Assembly: GCF_043290135.1 (NCBI RefSeq) | Contig: NC_134705.1 | Span: forward strand, 55,219,271 to 55,283,270 | Length of the DNA stretch: 64,000 nt | DNA from: Rhipicephalus microplus | Lineage: Eukaryota > Arthropoda > Arachnida > Ixodida > Ixodidae | Direction: 5' to 3' | Shown: one piece after another, positions 45,240 through 57,335 of the stretch | Numbering within the stretch: position 1 is the first letter of the stretch | How the letters are laid out: the number at the start of each line of letters is the position of its first letter | Translations under genes and position numbers: made by a program | The notes under the pieces: generated by a model | The model's database searches: none | The model's input: only the letters and a program-made list of their open reading frames with translations | Told to the model about the DNA's origin: nothing

Positions 45240-46403
45240 ATGCACAAGACCGCATTGCCGAACGGCAAACCGGGACCATGATACCTTTGCAAATCCCTCT
45301 CACAACATCATACCTATCGTAGTTCCACAATACCCTATTTTTTATTACCGCTGAATTCATGTTGCCCTCAGTCATTACGCAATTATCGTGGTCCCTTGGA
45401 TACTCAGTCCAGTTATTTGTCCATACGACCAAGTATTTGTATTTATCCACCATTTCTAGCGTGGCCTCCTGCATCTATTGCTCACTGCCTTTTTTATCAT
45501 TAAAAATTATGATTGGCATTTTTGCTTGCTGAAATCCAAATTTAACCTATCTCCCTCATTACCACAGCTGTCTGTTCATTCCTGCAGATTCTCCTTGTTG
45601 TCGGCCATTAATTCTATATCACAGCATACATAAAAGCCAGAAATGACTGTTCATTGTGTTTTTCTTGCTTGGCAAAACAGAGGCTGAAGCAAAGTCGACT
45701 CCCCTCTAATTGGGCTTCTAGTCCCTGTAAATAAGGCATAAATAATAAAGGTGACAAGGGACACACCTGTCTAAGCATGCGTTGTATCTATATAGGTCCA
45801 GATACCTGTTCTTCCCATTCGACAACTGCCTTGTTACTTTTATAGATATCCTTTAGAAGATTACTTATTTCATCTTCCTAATCTAATGTTTCAAGTATTC
45901 CCCAAGAGTCTTCTTGAATCACACAATCGTAAGCTCCCTTGATATCTAGATATGCCTGCCACAAGGGCCTGTGTTCTTTTTCTATTTCAATACACTGCAT
46001 CAATAAAGACAGATTTTCTTCCAACCTCCTTCGTTTACGGAAACCATTTCGTAGTTTTCCCAACCCCCCTTACTCTCCGCCCATGTCTGTACTCTTTCCT
46101 TTACTATCTGCATCACCAGCCTCTGAATTACTGATCTCACTGTTATAGGACGATATTTGTTTATACGACTTTGTCACCCTTTCCTTTATAGATCATGCTC
46201 ATACTGCTTAGTTTCCACCCATTCAAAGCTTTACCATCCAGTATTGCTTTGCTCGCTGGCTCTCTCAATGTTTGCGTAGAGTTTGATCGTAGTTTCTTTA
46301 TTAGCCTAAATGAGGTGCCGTCAGGGCTTGTTGATGTGCTAAAAGGAACCCTTTTCTCTACCCTTTCCCACTCTCGTTGCCGCAGTTGAGCCACTGAGCT
46401 CAT
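45240..46403 (-). pseudogene. LINE reverse transcriptase
   Basis: Reading pieces: LRQREWERVEKRVP, GTSFRLIKKLRSN, LNGWKLSSMSMIYKGKGDK (46161-46403); NGFRKRRRLEENLSLLMQC and YLDIKGAYDCV with the first catalytic Asp (45878-46063); then MYA at about 45635, where a one-base loss destroys the first Asp of the YADD box; and LMADNKENL with KYKYLVVW and LWNYDRYDVVRG (45238-45474). The order is that of a LINE RT palm and thumb. The YADD frameshift and several stops make it inactive. Confidence 0.75.
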
Positions 46404-46598
46404 TGGTCCATCTTCATCTGGTACGTTGCATGCAATGCTTTTTTGTGTTCAAAACTTTCTGTCATCATTGTTTTTATATATTTCATGGCCTCATCCCCTT
46501 CTAGCCTCACCCCTTAAACTAAGATTATGAACCTGTGTTTCATGCTTGTCTTATTACTCAGAAAATTAGTATGGTTCGAGAACCTTGCAGCTACCTTC

Positions 46599-47780
46599 CT
46601 ATACTTTTTGTTTACTTCCGCCAACCACTATGCTCCCCTTACTTTTAATCTTTTCAGTGATGAAATCAGACGCTTTCCTTCTGCAGCTCAAAAAGTTATC
46701 ACATTTTCTTTTGATAACCTCTTCCGGTTCACCCCTCTGTTTAAAATACCTGTGTTCTGAGTAGGCTTCCTGGCGTCTTACTATGGCTCTCTTAACTTCC
46801 TTATTCCACCAGCTCTTGAGTTTTTGTCTGATTTTCTCGATTGATTTGACTCGTACCTTAGCAAGCTCTAACTCAAACAATTGAGTTAGATTTGTGTACG
46901 TCCCCTCTGTTCTAGTATAATTGGTGATTATTTTCTCACTCTCTTTTCTTGCTATTTCTATTCGCCTTTCTGAAGAAATATTACCATGTGGTTGCTCGTA
47001 ATGCTGCCTTTCCATTTTAATTTCTCTTTCAAAACTAAGCTTGATACGTTTGTAATCACTACCTATGCTTTCGTCCACAATTCAACTCCTTAGTTGATCA
47101 TACAACCTATGTGACATTATTGCGTAATCTATCGTCGACTGCAGCCTTCACAGCTCCCAAGTTATCTGCCCTTCGTATTTCTCGATGCTGTTGCAAATGA
47201 TTAAATCATGCCTTTCACTCATATCCATTAGAAATCTGCCTGACGGGTCCGTATACCCATCCATAGCTTCTATGTGCGCATTCATATCTCCTTTTATGAT
47301 CACTTTGCACTCTTCTCCTCGTTAGCCAATGTCATTTCTAAGCCCTGCACCATTTGTTAGTTTTTCTGTCTGGTTTTTCCCCCTGTCCACAAGTATACAG
47401 AACAAAACCCAGGAGCGTCATTCGCCCTGCCACTTTCCCTTTTAGCCATAAATGTTCACTGCACTCGTGCTCGACCTTTTGCCAGTCTCACTCAGACTCT
47501 ACCTTTTGCCAGACTCTACTTTGATGAATGAATGCCCCATTACCACCCCCTTTCTGCTGCCTTCTGTTCGATTACAATAGTCCGATGCGCAGTCCGTATT
47601 GTTAAGTGGTTGTTCCATGTCCCTAAGATGTGTTTCTGCCAACTCATATACCGTCTGCCTCTCCTTCCTTAGCTGTTCTTCTATCTCTTCCTACTCCAGC
47701 CTATTCAGGCCACCCTGCAAGTTAATATACCCTACGTCTGATTCGGCTTGGCCCGCTTGGCTACGTCAATTGATGCCCCG
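46599..47780 (-). pseudogene. LINE endonuclease and linker
   Basis: Mixed frames give INLQGGLNRLE, AETHLRDMEQP (catalytic Glu block), GDMNAHIEAMDGYTD (the G-D-x-N block), LQSTIDYAIMS and SDYKRIKLSF (the S-D-H block with H changed to Y). These are the ordered motifs of the apurinic-like endonuclease. The open frame 46599-47078 carries on through a basic linker with KSWWNKEVKRAI toward the RT. Confidence 0.75.
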
Positions 47781-47783
47781 GAC

Positions 47784-48410
47784 TCAACGTGTCCTGAATA
47801 TTGGTGCCACGTTTGAAGTGTATCTGTCTATACCACCTGTCAGAGAGTCCCCCTGGTTGTTTTCCTCGTTACTGGTGATCTTGAACCCCGAAGGGACCGC
47901 GTGCCCCCCCCCCCCCCCCTCAAAAAAAGCTAGTGCGCGTCCTGCAAGTCGCCAACCAACCACATGAACTAGCCTCTCATAGAAGTGAATATTGTCTCGT
48001 TGAAAACAACCCCACCTATGCCCCTCTCTGTTTATTTCCACCACGTCAAAGCCTTTCTCTCAAATCACCTGTCATATTTCTTGGTTCGCATTGACAACCG
48101 CTCTTTGCATGTTGCCGTCACGCACCGGTACCTGCGGTATCGTGCATATCAGTACCTGTACCTGAGCGGAAATTGCGCGTATGTCATCGACTCCTCTCGC
48201 CAATGTTGTCGCTAGTGCTGCCATATCTTCATTTACGACATAGTTTAAACCGCCTGCAGTTATCACGAGGTGTCGTCAATCTGCTGTAGTATTGAGGTTT
48301 GCGCTCGCTTGTCTCATGACTGCTTCCAACTTACGTCCTGGAAAACTTCCCACTGGAACCCTTTTGTCACCTCTTACCCTCTCTTTGATTGCTTCTGTGC
48401 ACCGATTTGA
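47784..48410 (-). pseudogene. SGNH-hydrolase-like domain of LINE
   Basis: Residues IIDGDQNSNRC (GDS-like nucleophile block, Ser replaced), ITAGGLNYVVNED (the G-x-N-D block, Asp changed to Tyr) and RDNIHFYERLVHVVGWRLAG (the D-x-x-H block, kept). This order fits the SGNH esterase fold that occurs in ORF1 of some CR1-type LINEs. The altered residues and stops suggest decay. The role in the element is unknown; esterase activity is an inference from the family. Confidence 0.55.
47904..47919. repeat. Poly-C run
   Basis: Sixteen C in a row inside the decayed LINE. Confidence 0.95.
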
Positions 48411-48430
48411 ATTCTGATCCCCATCAATGA

Positions 48431-48871
48431 TCACGTGCTGTGACGTTTTAGGTGGAGCGTCCTGTTTGTCGAGGTTACTTGCAGCTGCGATGCCGGCTGC
48501 ATTGTCCCTCCCAACCGCAAAACTACTTCGCCGAAGCTGGGTCTTGCGACCATTGAACCGATTGAACCTGTTTTTTCTGAACTTGCTTGCTCTTTCTTCT
48601 CCACCGTTCTGGTTGCCGGTGCCCTACCGTTTTCTCCGTCAGGCACTCCTTTGTTCAGAGTCATTAGTGCCTCCTCAGCAGACCTGAGTCCTCCTCCAAT
48701 AGCCCTCGTTTTTTCTTGCTCTGCAGCCAACGCAGTCTCCAGCTCGATGATTCTCATCAGCAGTTCACTCTGGGAAACCATCATTTTCTCCATTTTTTCG
48801 TCAACCTCAAATCTCCCACACTTGGCATCAGCCTCCTCTGTATTTGCGTCTGCCCCTGCGTCTATCTTCAA
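48431..48871 (-). pseudogene. LINE ORF1 N-terminal coiled-coil region
   Basis: A 146-codon frame rich in Glu, Lys and Ala. Residues about 25-75 show heptads (MEKMMVSQSELLMRIIELET, then ALAAEQEKTRAI), consistent with a coiled coil. It precedes the SGNH-like domain and reads in the same direction. No RNA-binding motif seen. Confidence 0.5.
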
Positions 48872-48905
48872 ACTCTCCCCTCATCCTGAACCTTTTACAG
48901 CTTTT

Positions 48906-49384
48906 TAACTATGTCTTTTTGACACCAATTTGGATTATAAATCGTCCCAATCGATAATTGCAAAAAACAGCATACGACGAACCCTGCCCTAAGAAAAAAA
49001 GTTTAAGCTCTACTACAAAAATTTGCATGTTCGGTGTACGTGCACCTCCTCAATGGGTGGCAAGAGGAAAAAACACAAAAAACACACACACATCCAAACA
49101 AGTAAATACCTGGTGACTGACCGCCGAAAAAGCCGCAAAGTGTAATGAGTGCTTCAAAGGTTTGAACTGATGCCTGATTAATTATAAAAGCGAGCTCAAA
49201 ACATACAAAAACTCTTATCTTTCCAGGAATTCGGGAGTGCTCAGAAAACAAGTTCATTCATCTCTACTCCAGTTGCGGCGCTTGGTGGCGCAACGCCGCT
49301 CTAGCACTGATAGCCACTTCCCTTTAAAATCTGCTCCTTCGCCCGGGCACTGAAAAATAAAGGAGGTGCTGCCTTAACATGACC
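48906..49384. other. No gene recognised
   Basis: Spacer between LINE and gypsy remnant; short frames only. Confidence 0.45.
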
Positions 49385-50990
49385 CACAGGTCTGGCCGAC
49401 TGTACCAGCATGCCGAGTGTCTATGTCCCCATCCTGTTGATCGCCCTGACCTGTCAGCGCACGATTAAGGTGCCTGTGTCTTCGCTATTTTTGATTTCAC
49501 GGACATACACATAGAAGAACCCAGTCTTGCTAATTTACGATTCATCATATGCCATCTAGCTTCTGAGCACCCGGATCCTTCTCTTCGCTTGTTCACGCTT
49601 CATGATGGAGTTCTCTATCGGTGCAACACAAGCCCTGAAGGTCCAGAGCTTCTTTTGGTAGTTCCTGCAACGCTCCGTTCCACTGTGCTTGAATAGCTTC
49701 AAGATGCCCCAACTGCCGTACGACGTTTATTCTTCTGGCCCGGCCTTTGCCGCTCTGTGCCCTGATACAGGGCATCTTGTGAGTCCTTCCAGTGCCGCAA
49801 GCATCCTTCCTTGATACCACCTGGCCCACTTTAGCCTATCGACATTCCAACAGACCTGTTATACCGCGACAGCCGCGATCTCATTGGACCATTTCCATCG
49901 TCTCTGAGTGGGAATAAGTGGGTAGTGGAGGCTACAGACTACGCGACACGCTTTGCTATCGCGCGAGTGCTACCAACAAGCTGTGCTACCTATGTCGCGG
50001 GCTTTCTCTTTCATGACGGTATTCTCCACCATAGAGCACCGCGTCAACTGCTGACTGACCGTGGTCGTTCATTTCTCTCCAAGGTCGTGAACGACATTCT
50101 TCGCTCCTGTTCCCCACGTCATAAGTTCACCCCTGCCTACCATCCGCAAACGAATGTACTCACTGAGCGCCTCAACCGCACACTGACTACAATGCTGTCC
50201 ATGTATGCCTCCGCAGATAATGGGGATTGAGATGCCACTTGGCCTTACGTGACTTTTGCCTACAACTCGTCACGCCCCGAAACTGCTGGTTTTTCTTCCT
50301 TCTATCTCTTGTATGGCCGTTACTTAACTTTGCGTCTTGATACTCTTCTGCCATAGCATACTAACACGCCTACTGAGTACGCTTGCGATGCGACTACACG
50401 AGCTCGAGCGGCCCGCCAGATTGCCCGGGATCGCCTTTCTGCCTCACTGCTCTCTCAAAAGGATCCCTACGAGAGCCGTCGCTGAGCATTCTCTTACTCC
50501 ACAAGAGCGTCGGACTTCCTCTGGACTCTCTCCCGTCACGTTGGTCTGTCCTCGCAGTTCCTCACTCACTACAATGGGCCTTACAAAGCCTTGCGCCAAC
50601 TGACCGAGGTCACCTATGAGACCGCCCCCTTGGACACTTCATCCTCATCGTCTCTGCCGTCCACGGATGTTGTATATGTTTCCCGCATTAAGCCGTTCCT
50701 CTCTGCGCAGGATCATACGCTTTCTTAAGTGCCAAGACGGCGCTTTTGCCGGTGGCGGCTATATGATACAAGCCATAATTACCATCAAATATTGGGCTAT
50801 ATTGGCGATGAAGATGACGACTGAACAAAAGCTCGTGTTGTTGTTGTTGCTGCACCGCCCTCTTGGCTCAAGGACACTGTGTACTCCGTTACAATCTGTA
50901 AATATTTTCTACATTCTGCTTATTCTCACACCGTGTCAATATCGCATTGGGCGACTGTCAGTCTATAAAACCAATAACATATATTTTTAA
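49385..50990 (+). mobile_element. Gypsy pol remnant with partial LTR
   Basis: Plus-strand reading: RNase H end (RSGRLYQHAECL, HPVDRPDLSAHD); connection (DPSLRLFTLHDGVLYRCN); integrase zinc-finger region (LLLVVPATLRSTVLE, stop, DAPTA); and integrase core and C-terminus (49925-50700). An LTR-like stretch after a purine-rich word (GGTGGCGGCTA) begins TGATACAAGCC near 50764. 5' half lost. No second LTR in the window. Confidence 0.75.
49925..50700 (+). pseudogene. Gypsy integrase
   Basis: The 101-codon open frame (49925-50230) holds EATDYATRFAIARVLPTS, APRQLLTDRGRSFLS (second catalytic Asp), YHPQTNVLTERLNRTL (catalytic Glu; the usual N-G-L is N-V-L). A TGA at about 50228 stops it. Bases 50232-50700 continue in shifting frames with FAYNSSR, FYLLYGR and a final VVYVSRIKPF chromodomain-like end. 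The zinc-finger region at 49560-49840 has three or more stops. It belongs to the same lineage as the element at 8098-11306 by shared motifs. Confidence 0.75.
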
Positions 50991-52379
50991 AGCGTATATA
51001 ACTATAAGAGACACCAAAACTAATCTTAGTAAGAACCTACTAAAATGTTTTCGGTTGTGCGAGCTTACTGAACAGACCAAAAAAGCTGAAACATAAGAAA
51101 CTACTTATCAACGAGATCACCATAGCTACTACGTCAACAAAAACATGGTGTAATAGATGAAGTCACAATGCACTCATATCTGAGATCTCACTTCGTATTC
51201 GCGGCTTGATGTCGCGGCTAAAGGTGAGGGGCGAATGTTTTATTAGGAACGAAACGGAAACATGTTGCCAAGAAACATTCACAGTTGCTTATCTCAGAAA
51301 ACTTTATTGCGTTGCCGAAATTATGATTACAAATAAATCTCCCGTTTATGTCCAACAAAAGCGTGGCTTCATTCAAAAGAGATAAGCTCTGAATAATCAC
51401 AATACGAAAAATTCTTAGCATTGGCTACTCTGAGCGCACTCACTCAACTAGCAGCAGTGCACGTGCTACAGGCCTTTATACTAACTGTGTGGACAGTTTT
51501 TCTTTGCCACTACGCTGCTAAGAAGAGCTTGTGTTATTTCAAAACAACTTGTCAAAAATTTTATTAACGCCCGTCATAAAGTGCTCCATCATTTCGTGAC
51601 AGCCATTTCAACTGTCTCATTCAAGTGACAGTTCAATTTCCTGCAGCTCAGGTCGTTGTCATGCGTGACTCAAATGCCCCCAACGTATGTCGGTCAGGGT
51701 CATTTAACTTTTCCTTTGTTCGTTATCATAAATGAAACGGCATTATTGAATAAGGTCAGAAGCTCTCTTGCAGGTGTACCGAAACGTATGACATTACTTT
51801 CGCGCTTTGTCGTCAGGTCACCTGCTCTTTTGTCTCTTCCGCAGTTTGTTCGGACATTTAGGTCTTCACAACATTCGCTATAATTGAATAACGCTAACGT
51901 GGCCGCCCTGAATTGCAGTGTGACCAGATCCCGTTAATATATCCTCTTAATATTGGCGTTTCCAGAAGCAAAATATATTCACCGGAGGAGTGAGTGAAAA
52001 CAAAGGTTAAATGGCTCAGAGAGATAATGAACGCGTCAATGACCGGCAAACGTTCATTCGACAACCCCAGCCACAACCTGTTCTCTCATGCTCACACTTC
52101 GTTTTCTTGTTGATGATTAAAAGATTAAACAGCGGTCCTTGACTTATGCTTTCACCTAGGCGCTTGTCGCATTTTACAGTCGCTTGCCGCGTTTTAAGGC
52201 CTAATTGCACTTCTCCAGAAAGTATAGTTGTGTTAGTCATGATCACACACTCGAATGAAGCGTTTCTCACGGGCATTCCGTACTTGGGTGTCAAAATGAA
52301 ACATACGTTGAAAAAATAAAAAAATCACATCATATCCACAGAATTATCGATGATTAGGGGGGCAAAGCGCCTGTGGATT
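50991..52379. other. No gene recognised
   Basis: AT-rich with short frames (up to 92 codons). No domain or repeat recognised. Confidence 0.5.
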
Positions 52380-52580
52380 CGTCAGTGCGTCCGTCTGTCC
52401 GTTGGTGCACCAGTTTGTTCGTCTGTTCGTGCGTCCGTCCGTGAGTCCGTGCTGCGTCAGTGCATCCATACGTGCGCCCGTTCGTGTGTCCGTCTGTGCG
52501 TGCGTCCGTTTGCCCGTCCATCTGTCCGTGTGTCTGTCTGTCTGTCTATCCGGCCACCCGTGCGCCTGTTTATGTGCCCG
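52380..52580. repeat. Degenerate GTCC/GTCT-type tandem repeat
   Basis: About 200 bp of GTCCGTCTGT-like tetranucleotide-derived repeat with many substitutions. Overlapping open frames on both strands (Arg/Val- or Thr/Asp-rich) are artefacts of the repeat. Confidence 0.9.
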
Positions 52581-53921
52581 TCCGTCCATCTAGCGAACAC
52601 TTCAAGTATGGCTACCTCGCTTCTTTTTATCCTAAATTCATCATACACAAATATTGCCATCCAGCGAACAATGCAAGGTCTAAACGAGAATATATACACA
52701 TTTCTCCTGTCAGCGCTTTGTTAACACCGAGAGCGTGACAAAGACGCTGCGCTACGTTTTTTTCTAACACGCCGACATGCGGATATGTGTCATTGATATG
52801 CTTTACGCGCCACAGGTCATATACTAAGACAACGGTACGCACAAGCCACGTCATAAGAAGCTTCGCCCCTTAATGTAACAGCGAAATGTAACAGCGTGAC
52901 TAAGTGACAGAATTATTAAAAACAAATATGTAGTTCCACTCAAGATTACGCATATTTTTGCAATGCAAGTTACCTAAAGCGATTTTTTCTCTTGTCATCT
53001 GTATCGAGGTCATGTCAGTTGCTTGAGTTTAAAATGTTCACAATAATTACAAATGAATTTATTTTCTGCTTCTTGTGTTATAATTACTTACTTCTTTGCT
53101 CGTTAGCATTGGACACTTTAATTGCGTGTAATTGTTATGAAGCCGTCAGAGTATAGGAGAGCAAGTTTCCATGCTTTCAACACTCTCCATGAAAAACGTA
53201 TGCACATTTTTGACAACCCATTCAAATTAAGCTTATTTTGTTTAGGACAACCCTGACTCTGTACGTAAACCAAGTTATCTCCATTATGCACGTTTGTTAC
53301 GAGCCGTCAGCGGCTCAAAATTTATTTTCAAAAAAACTCTTAACCTAGAGCGCTCTGTTGAAACAGTCCACGATATTTCACAGCTAATACAGAAGCAATG
53401 ACACTAACTTCGTCGGCATTTTTTAACCCTACACGTCCCAACAAGCTAAAAAGTACTCCGAAGATCGTCTAGCAAGCAAAAAACTGCAATTATCATCACA
53501 CCTGATACGTATCATTAACCCTTCGAACTGTGAAGTGTCCCAAATGAGTCATCAGTGCTGAATTCTTCTTAGAAACACAATCGTCTTCTCCTATTCGTAA
53601 GCAATATCTGTATTTGAACTACCAATCTTAACTTTGGTTAACGGCATTTTATGGCGTCTTTCTATTAGTTTTTTATTCTGCTCCCACAAAGAATATTAGT
53701 TGGATGTGAAGCTTTCTCTTAGCCAGTGAAATTCAAAGTAATGCAGAATGTTATCCCAACGTTAAACGAAAGAGCCCAGATGTCAGTCAGCAACGTTGCC
53801 TAAACGCGCTTAACGTCCTATTTTTGGATCACATGATAACGTGTCTTGTAACATTGAGGACGATATAGAAACGTCCAGGATCACATATTCAACACCACGA
53901 CAATGTTTTCAGAACATAGCA
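52581..53921. other. No gene recognised
   Basis: AT-rich, no frame with a domain, no repeat family recognised. Confidence 0.5.
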
Positions 53922-54009
53922 GCAACGTATTGTCAACATACAAGCAACGTGATGTCAACATACCAGCAACGTGATGGCAGCATACCAGTAACGTGATGTC
54001 AACATTGCT
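53922..54009. repeat. 22-bp minisatellite, four copies
   Basis: Units GCAACGTGATGTCAACATAC plus two bases start at 53922, 53944, 53966 and 53988. Two to five differences between units. Confidence 0.9.
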
Positions 54010-54720
54010 GTGTGACGTGTCGACTTTCATGCGACGTGCGCAGAAGATATATTCTACTGTGTGTGCGCTATTCATAAAAGGCATGTTGACTTCTTACAGG
54101 AACCACCCGAAGCTTCTGGCTAGGAAAAAAGCTCTGGTATGGTAGGAAAAATGGAATTACTATTGTCAACGCACAAAAACCATTTCCTAACAGCTCCTTA
54201 TCGACGCAATTGTACATGAATAAACAAGTGGTGTTGGAACAGCCAAGCTATAAAAACTTCAAAACACACTTGTGCATGTTCGTAAGACCAAAAAAACACT
54301 TTTAAAACCCCAAAGCTTCTAACACATGTGAAATACACTCTAAATTTTATGGAGCATTGAAAAATGTGGTTTCGCTCTTTGTAAGCAATGACTACAATGA
54401 GTGAATATGTGTTGAGGGTGCGGTATTCTTATGTGCAGAATTGCAGGAACCATGAGGATATGCAGTCACAAAGCTTAGGCAGGAAAGAACAAGCAGAAGT
54501 GCCGGAATGCCGTATGAAAAAAAAAGAAGGCATATATCTACCAAGACTACTTACTTCTTATTTATTTGTCGTTGTCACAGAGCAAGATATGAATGGAAGT
54601 GTTACAAAACACATTTTAAGCATTCATTAATAAATATGAACAAGGCAATATGCAAGTTTCTTTCGTACTATGTCAACTTCTTGGTCGTAAAAAAGACGAA
54701 TACAGGTGCACAATGATAAC

Positions 54721-55189
54721 ACAACTTGTTTATACAATCTTAGCAAAAGTTTGACGAAACAAGCTTTTATCTATAGTGTTTACAGTATCAGTGGGAATGT
54801 AATTAGGCAAGAAAGAAGACACTGGCGAAACTGCTATGTGGTAAATACATAGGAGGACAGGAATATCATATACAGCCATTGCCTGATCGGTCATTTTCCA
54901 ACAGTAATTGATGCATTGTATACAATGGTGGTTGCCACTGTTGTTGTTTATACAATCTGTTTATACAACTTGTTTATGCTATCTTAGCAAACGTTTTACG
55001 AAAAAGCTTTTATCTATAGTGTTTACAGTATCAGTGGGAAGTATATAGACAAGGAAGAAGACACTGGCAAAACTGCTATGTGTTAAATACATAGGAGGAC
55101 ACGGATATCATAGACAGCCATTGACTGATCGGTAATTTTCCAACAGCAATGCATGCATTGTATACAATGATAGTTGCGACTGCTGTTGA
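54721..55189. repeat. Tandem duplication, unit about 243 bp
   Basis: Copies start at 54721 and 54965 with ACAACTTGTTTAT and run in parallel through CTTTTATCTATAGTGTTTAC, AAATACATAGGAGGACA and the 14-bp palindrome CATTGTATACAATG (54914-54927, 55156-55169). Around 90% identical by eye, with small indels. No coding seen. Confidence 0.9.
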
Positions 55190-56218
55190 CTGCCTATGTC
55201 AAGATTTCATGAACCGAGGCAATATAGCAGCGTTGAAAAACTGGCACATCCCACTCAGGTACAGCTTTTTTCGACGGAGCTTAAAAGGTTCAAAACTAGA
55301 ACTTCTTTTTACCAAAACAGAAAAGTCTTCCGATATCGGAGTAGCAAAACATGTTCCACATCAAAAGAAGCTTATCAGTTTGAAAGCAAGTAAACTTCAT
55401 GATTACTGCCTGACACGCATTCAGTGAAAAGTGGCTGAATAAATGTGGCTGATTGATTACATAAACAATATGAATTTGAAAGTTAAGGTAGCCGACATCC
55501 GGTCAAAAAAAGTAAAACGTGATCAGTGGAGCAATTGCTCAATGTAATTCGCGCAAAACATTGACCTCCCAACCAAAACCAAGCGAGAAATATTGATCAC
55601 GAAACGAATACACAAAGCATGCAACTATTTTCTGTTCAGTTCATCACCAAGTTGTTGTCCTTTTGTCTATTGGATTATTAAACTGCCTTCACACAATTAT
55701 TCTTGCTCATTCAGTCTAGATTTTCTTAATTTGTATTTAGAGGTGAGCTCTAGTTATCGTTAGATTGTTATTCACTGCTCTGCATAACTGTCTAGTATTT
55801 TTCATTTGTGCAATTTCTGCGTTGTGTTGGCCACTAATTTTAGCATTTCAACTTTTTTTTTGCACTTGCAGTAACTGCAGCTTCTAAGTTTATACTTTGT
55901 AGTGAGTGGTTATGCGCATCTTTGCAAAAGTGGCAAAGTACTCTTACTTGTTTGCGGAAGTCGTTAGATAGGAAGTTGATTTTTCGAAGGTATTCAGAAC
56001 AAGTATTATGACCGAGTACCCTATTGCTCGCAAAAATATAACACCATATATGTCAACTAGAGATACACATACAATCACACATGTAGGCACAAGAACAGCA
56101 GCAGGCACAGAAAATGCCATCTTTTAGAGTAGAATGACAAATGGACACCAACCTGCATCACCATCAGAGAAGCAACTAACAGCCATACCGCCGCAACAGT
56201 TCACAAGCCCGATGGAGT
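55190..56218. other. No gene recognised
   Basis: Frames to 92 codons (55149-55427) without known domain. A/T-rich around 55840-55870. Confidence 0.45.
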
Positions 56219-56437
56219 TCACATATGCAAACTGAGCCGCATAATACAGTTGAAAGTCTTTGCTCGAGACTTTGCCAATGTGGTTTCACTTGACTGAACA
56301 ATCTTGCCAGGTAAGGGAACGTCCAAAAGGGGTACACTGTCAGGCATGTCGGCAAACAGCAATTGCAGGGTGATGACTGTGACGACCGCGGAACAAGCCA
56401 TGATTCGAAGCAATCGGTTGGAAATGAGTGCCTGCAT
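56219..56437 (-). CDS. Candidate terminal exon, unassigned
   Basis: Minus strand: a pyrimidine-rich stretch ending CATAATGCAG (about 56438) could be a splice acceptor. It is followed by an open frame of about 70 codons to a TGA at about 56219. Residues include ACSAVVTVITLQLLFADM (one hydrophobic segment, possibly a signal anchor) and DVPLPGKIVQSSETTLAKS. GC content and codon texture look more coding-like than the neighbours. No family recognised, no upstream exon found, so this may be chance. Confidence 0.25.
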   Translation of the reverse strand: MQALISNRLLRIMACSAVVTVITLQLLFADMPDSVPLLDVPLPGKIVQSSETTLAKSRAKTFNCIMRLSLHM

Positions 56438-57152
56438 TATGAAGAGGAAGTGATTAGACCCATACATGTAGCTTATCAAGCAAACAAAATAATTAAATGG
56501 GAGCACTTCTTTAAAAAAATGCAGAGTATCAGCTGACAAAACATGACTGCAACATCCTATGAAATCTGGGCCAGGACAGACAGCAAGAAATGTAACAATC
56601 CAGCAGTGTAAAAACACAACAGTGAGTAAACTTAAAAAATGCAGATATGAATTTTGGGATGCTTCATTGAGCTGAATGATTGGCTCCTTACTCAAGTATG
56701 ATGGCAAAGAATCAACATTTCAAGCTTATTTACGGTCTCATTTCAGATCTTCAGCTCAAACATATTCAGTCTACCTAGTTACTTTCATGGTGGTAATGTT
56801 CGTTGAGTTAATTATTAGAAATGATGCACAAAGAAAATTGTTAGTCGTTTACAATTGCCATAAATTATGGTGCTTACCAAAGAGATGGCACTCACAGCGT
56901 AGTATTCCTTTCTGTCACTTCTCATCAGCTGCATTGGTGGAAAAGTAAGATGAAATTTTGCTGCTCAGTTTCTTCTTCTGGCACGTTCATATGTACCTAA
57001 AACAAAAAAAAATTATTCAAAACATGAAAATAAAACTATCAGCATATTTTTTGGTACACAGCAGAATGCAAATAAGTTGTAACTAAGGAGCAGATGTGAA
57101 AATGTGCCAAAAGACAGGCCAGATCATGACTGAATATATAGGCTCATACTTA
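56438..57152. other. No gene recognised
   Basis: AT-rich; the 162-codon frame at 56219-56707 extends into this region but its upstream part looks like intron or spacer. Confidence 0.4.
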
Positions 57153-57335
57153 ACACAACAAAATATAGGAAAAACTACATAGACATTTCGCCAAATATGC
57201 AGCTGGCATCCTCAATATTCCCTGGCACCAAATGAGCGGAGGTTACAGAGTTTGCTGCATGTCTCGTATGTCGCTTAGTATGCGGCCGTGGTTGTTGTGG
57301 CGCGCCAATTTGTCACACTATTGAATCACGACTCG

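Larger units (their letters stand above)
44480..48905 (-). mobile_element. Near full-length decayed LINE with SGNH-like domain
   Basis: Minus-strand order: N-terminal coiled-coil region (48431-48871); SGNH-hydrolase-like domain (about 47784-48410); APE endonuclease (about 47080-47780); WW-rich linker (46599-47078); RT (about 45240-46403); C-terminal region with cysteines (44670-45230); and a 3' segment to about 44480. Many stops and frameshifts. A poly-C run (47904-47919) interrupts the hydrolase end. Clade not assigned. About 4.4 kb, almost complete length, so it is an old but not 5'-truncated copy. Confidence 0.75.

Noticed and set aside
52344..52738. Several open frames up to 124 codons on both strands
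   Set aside because: They lie in a degenerate GTCC-type repeat and have repeat-like amino acid patterns.
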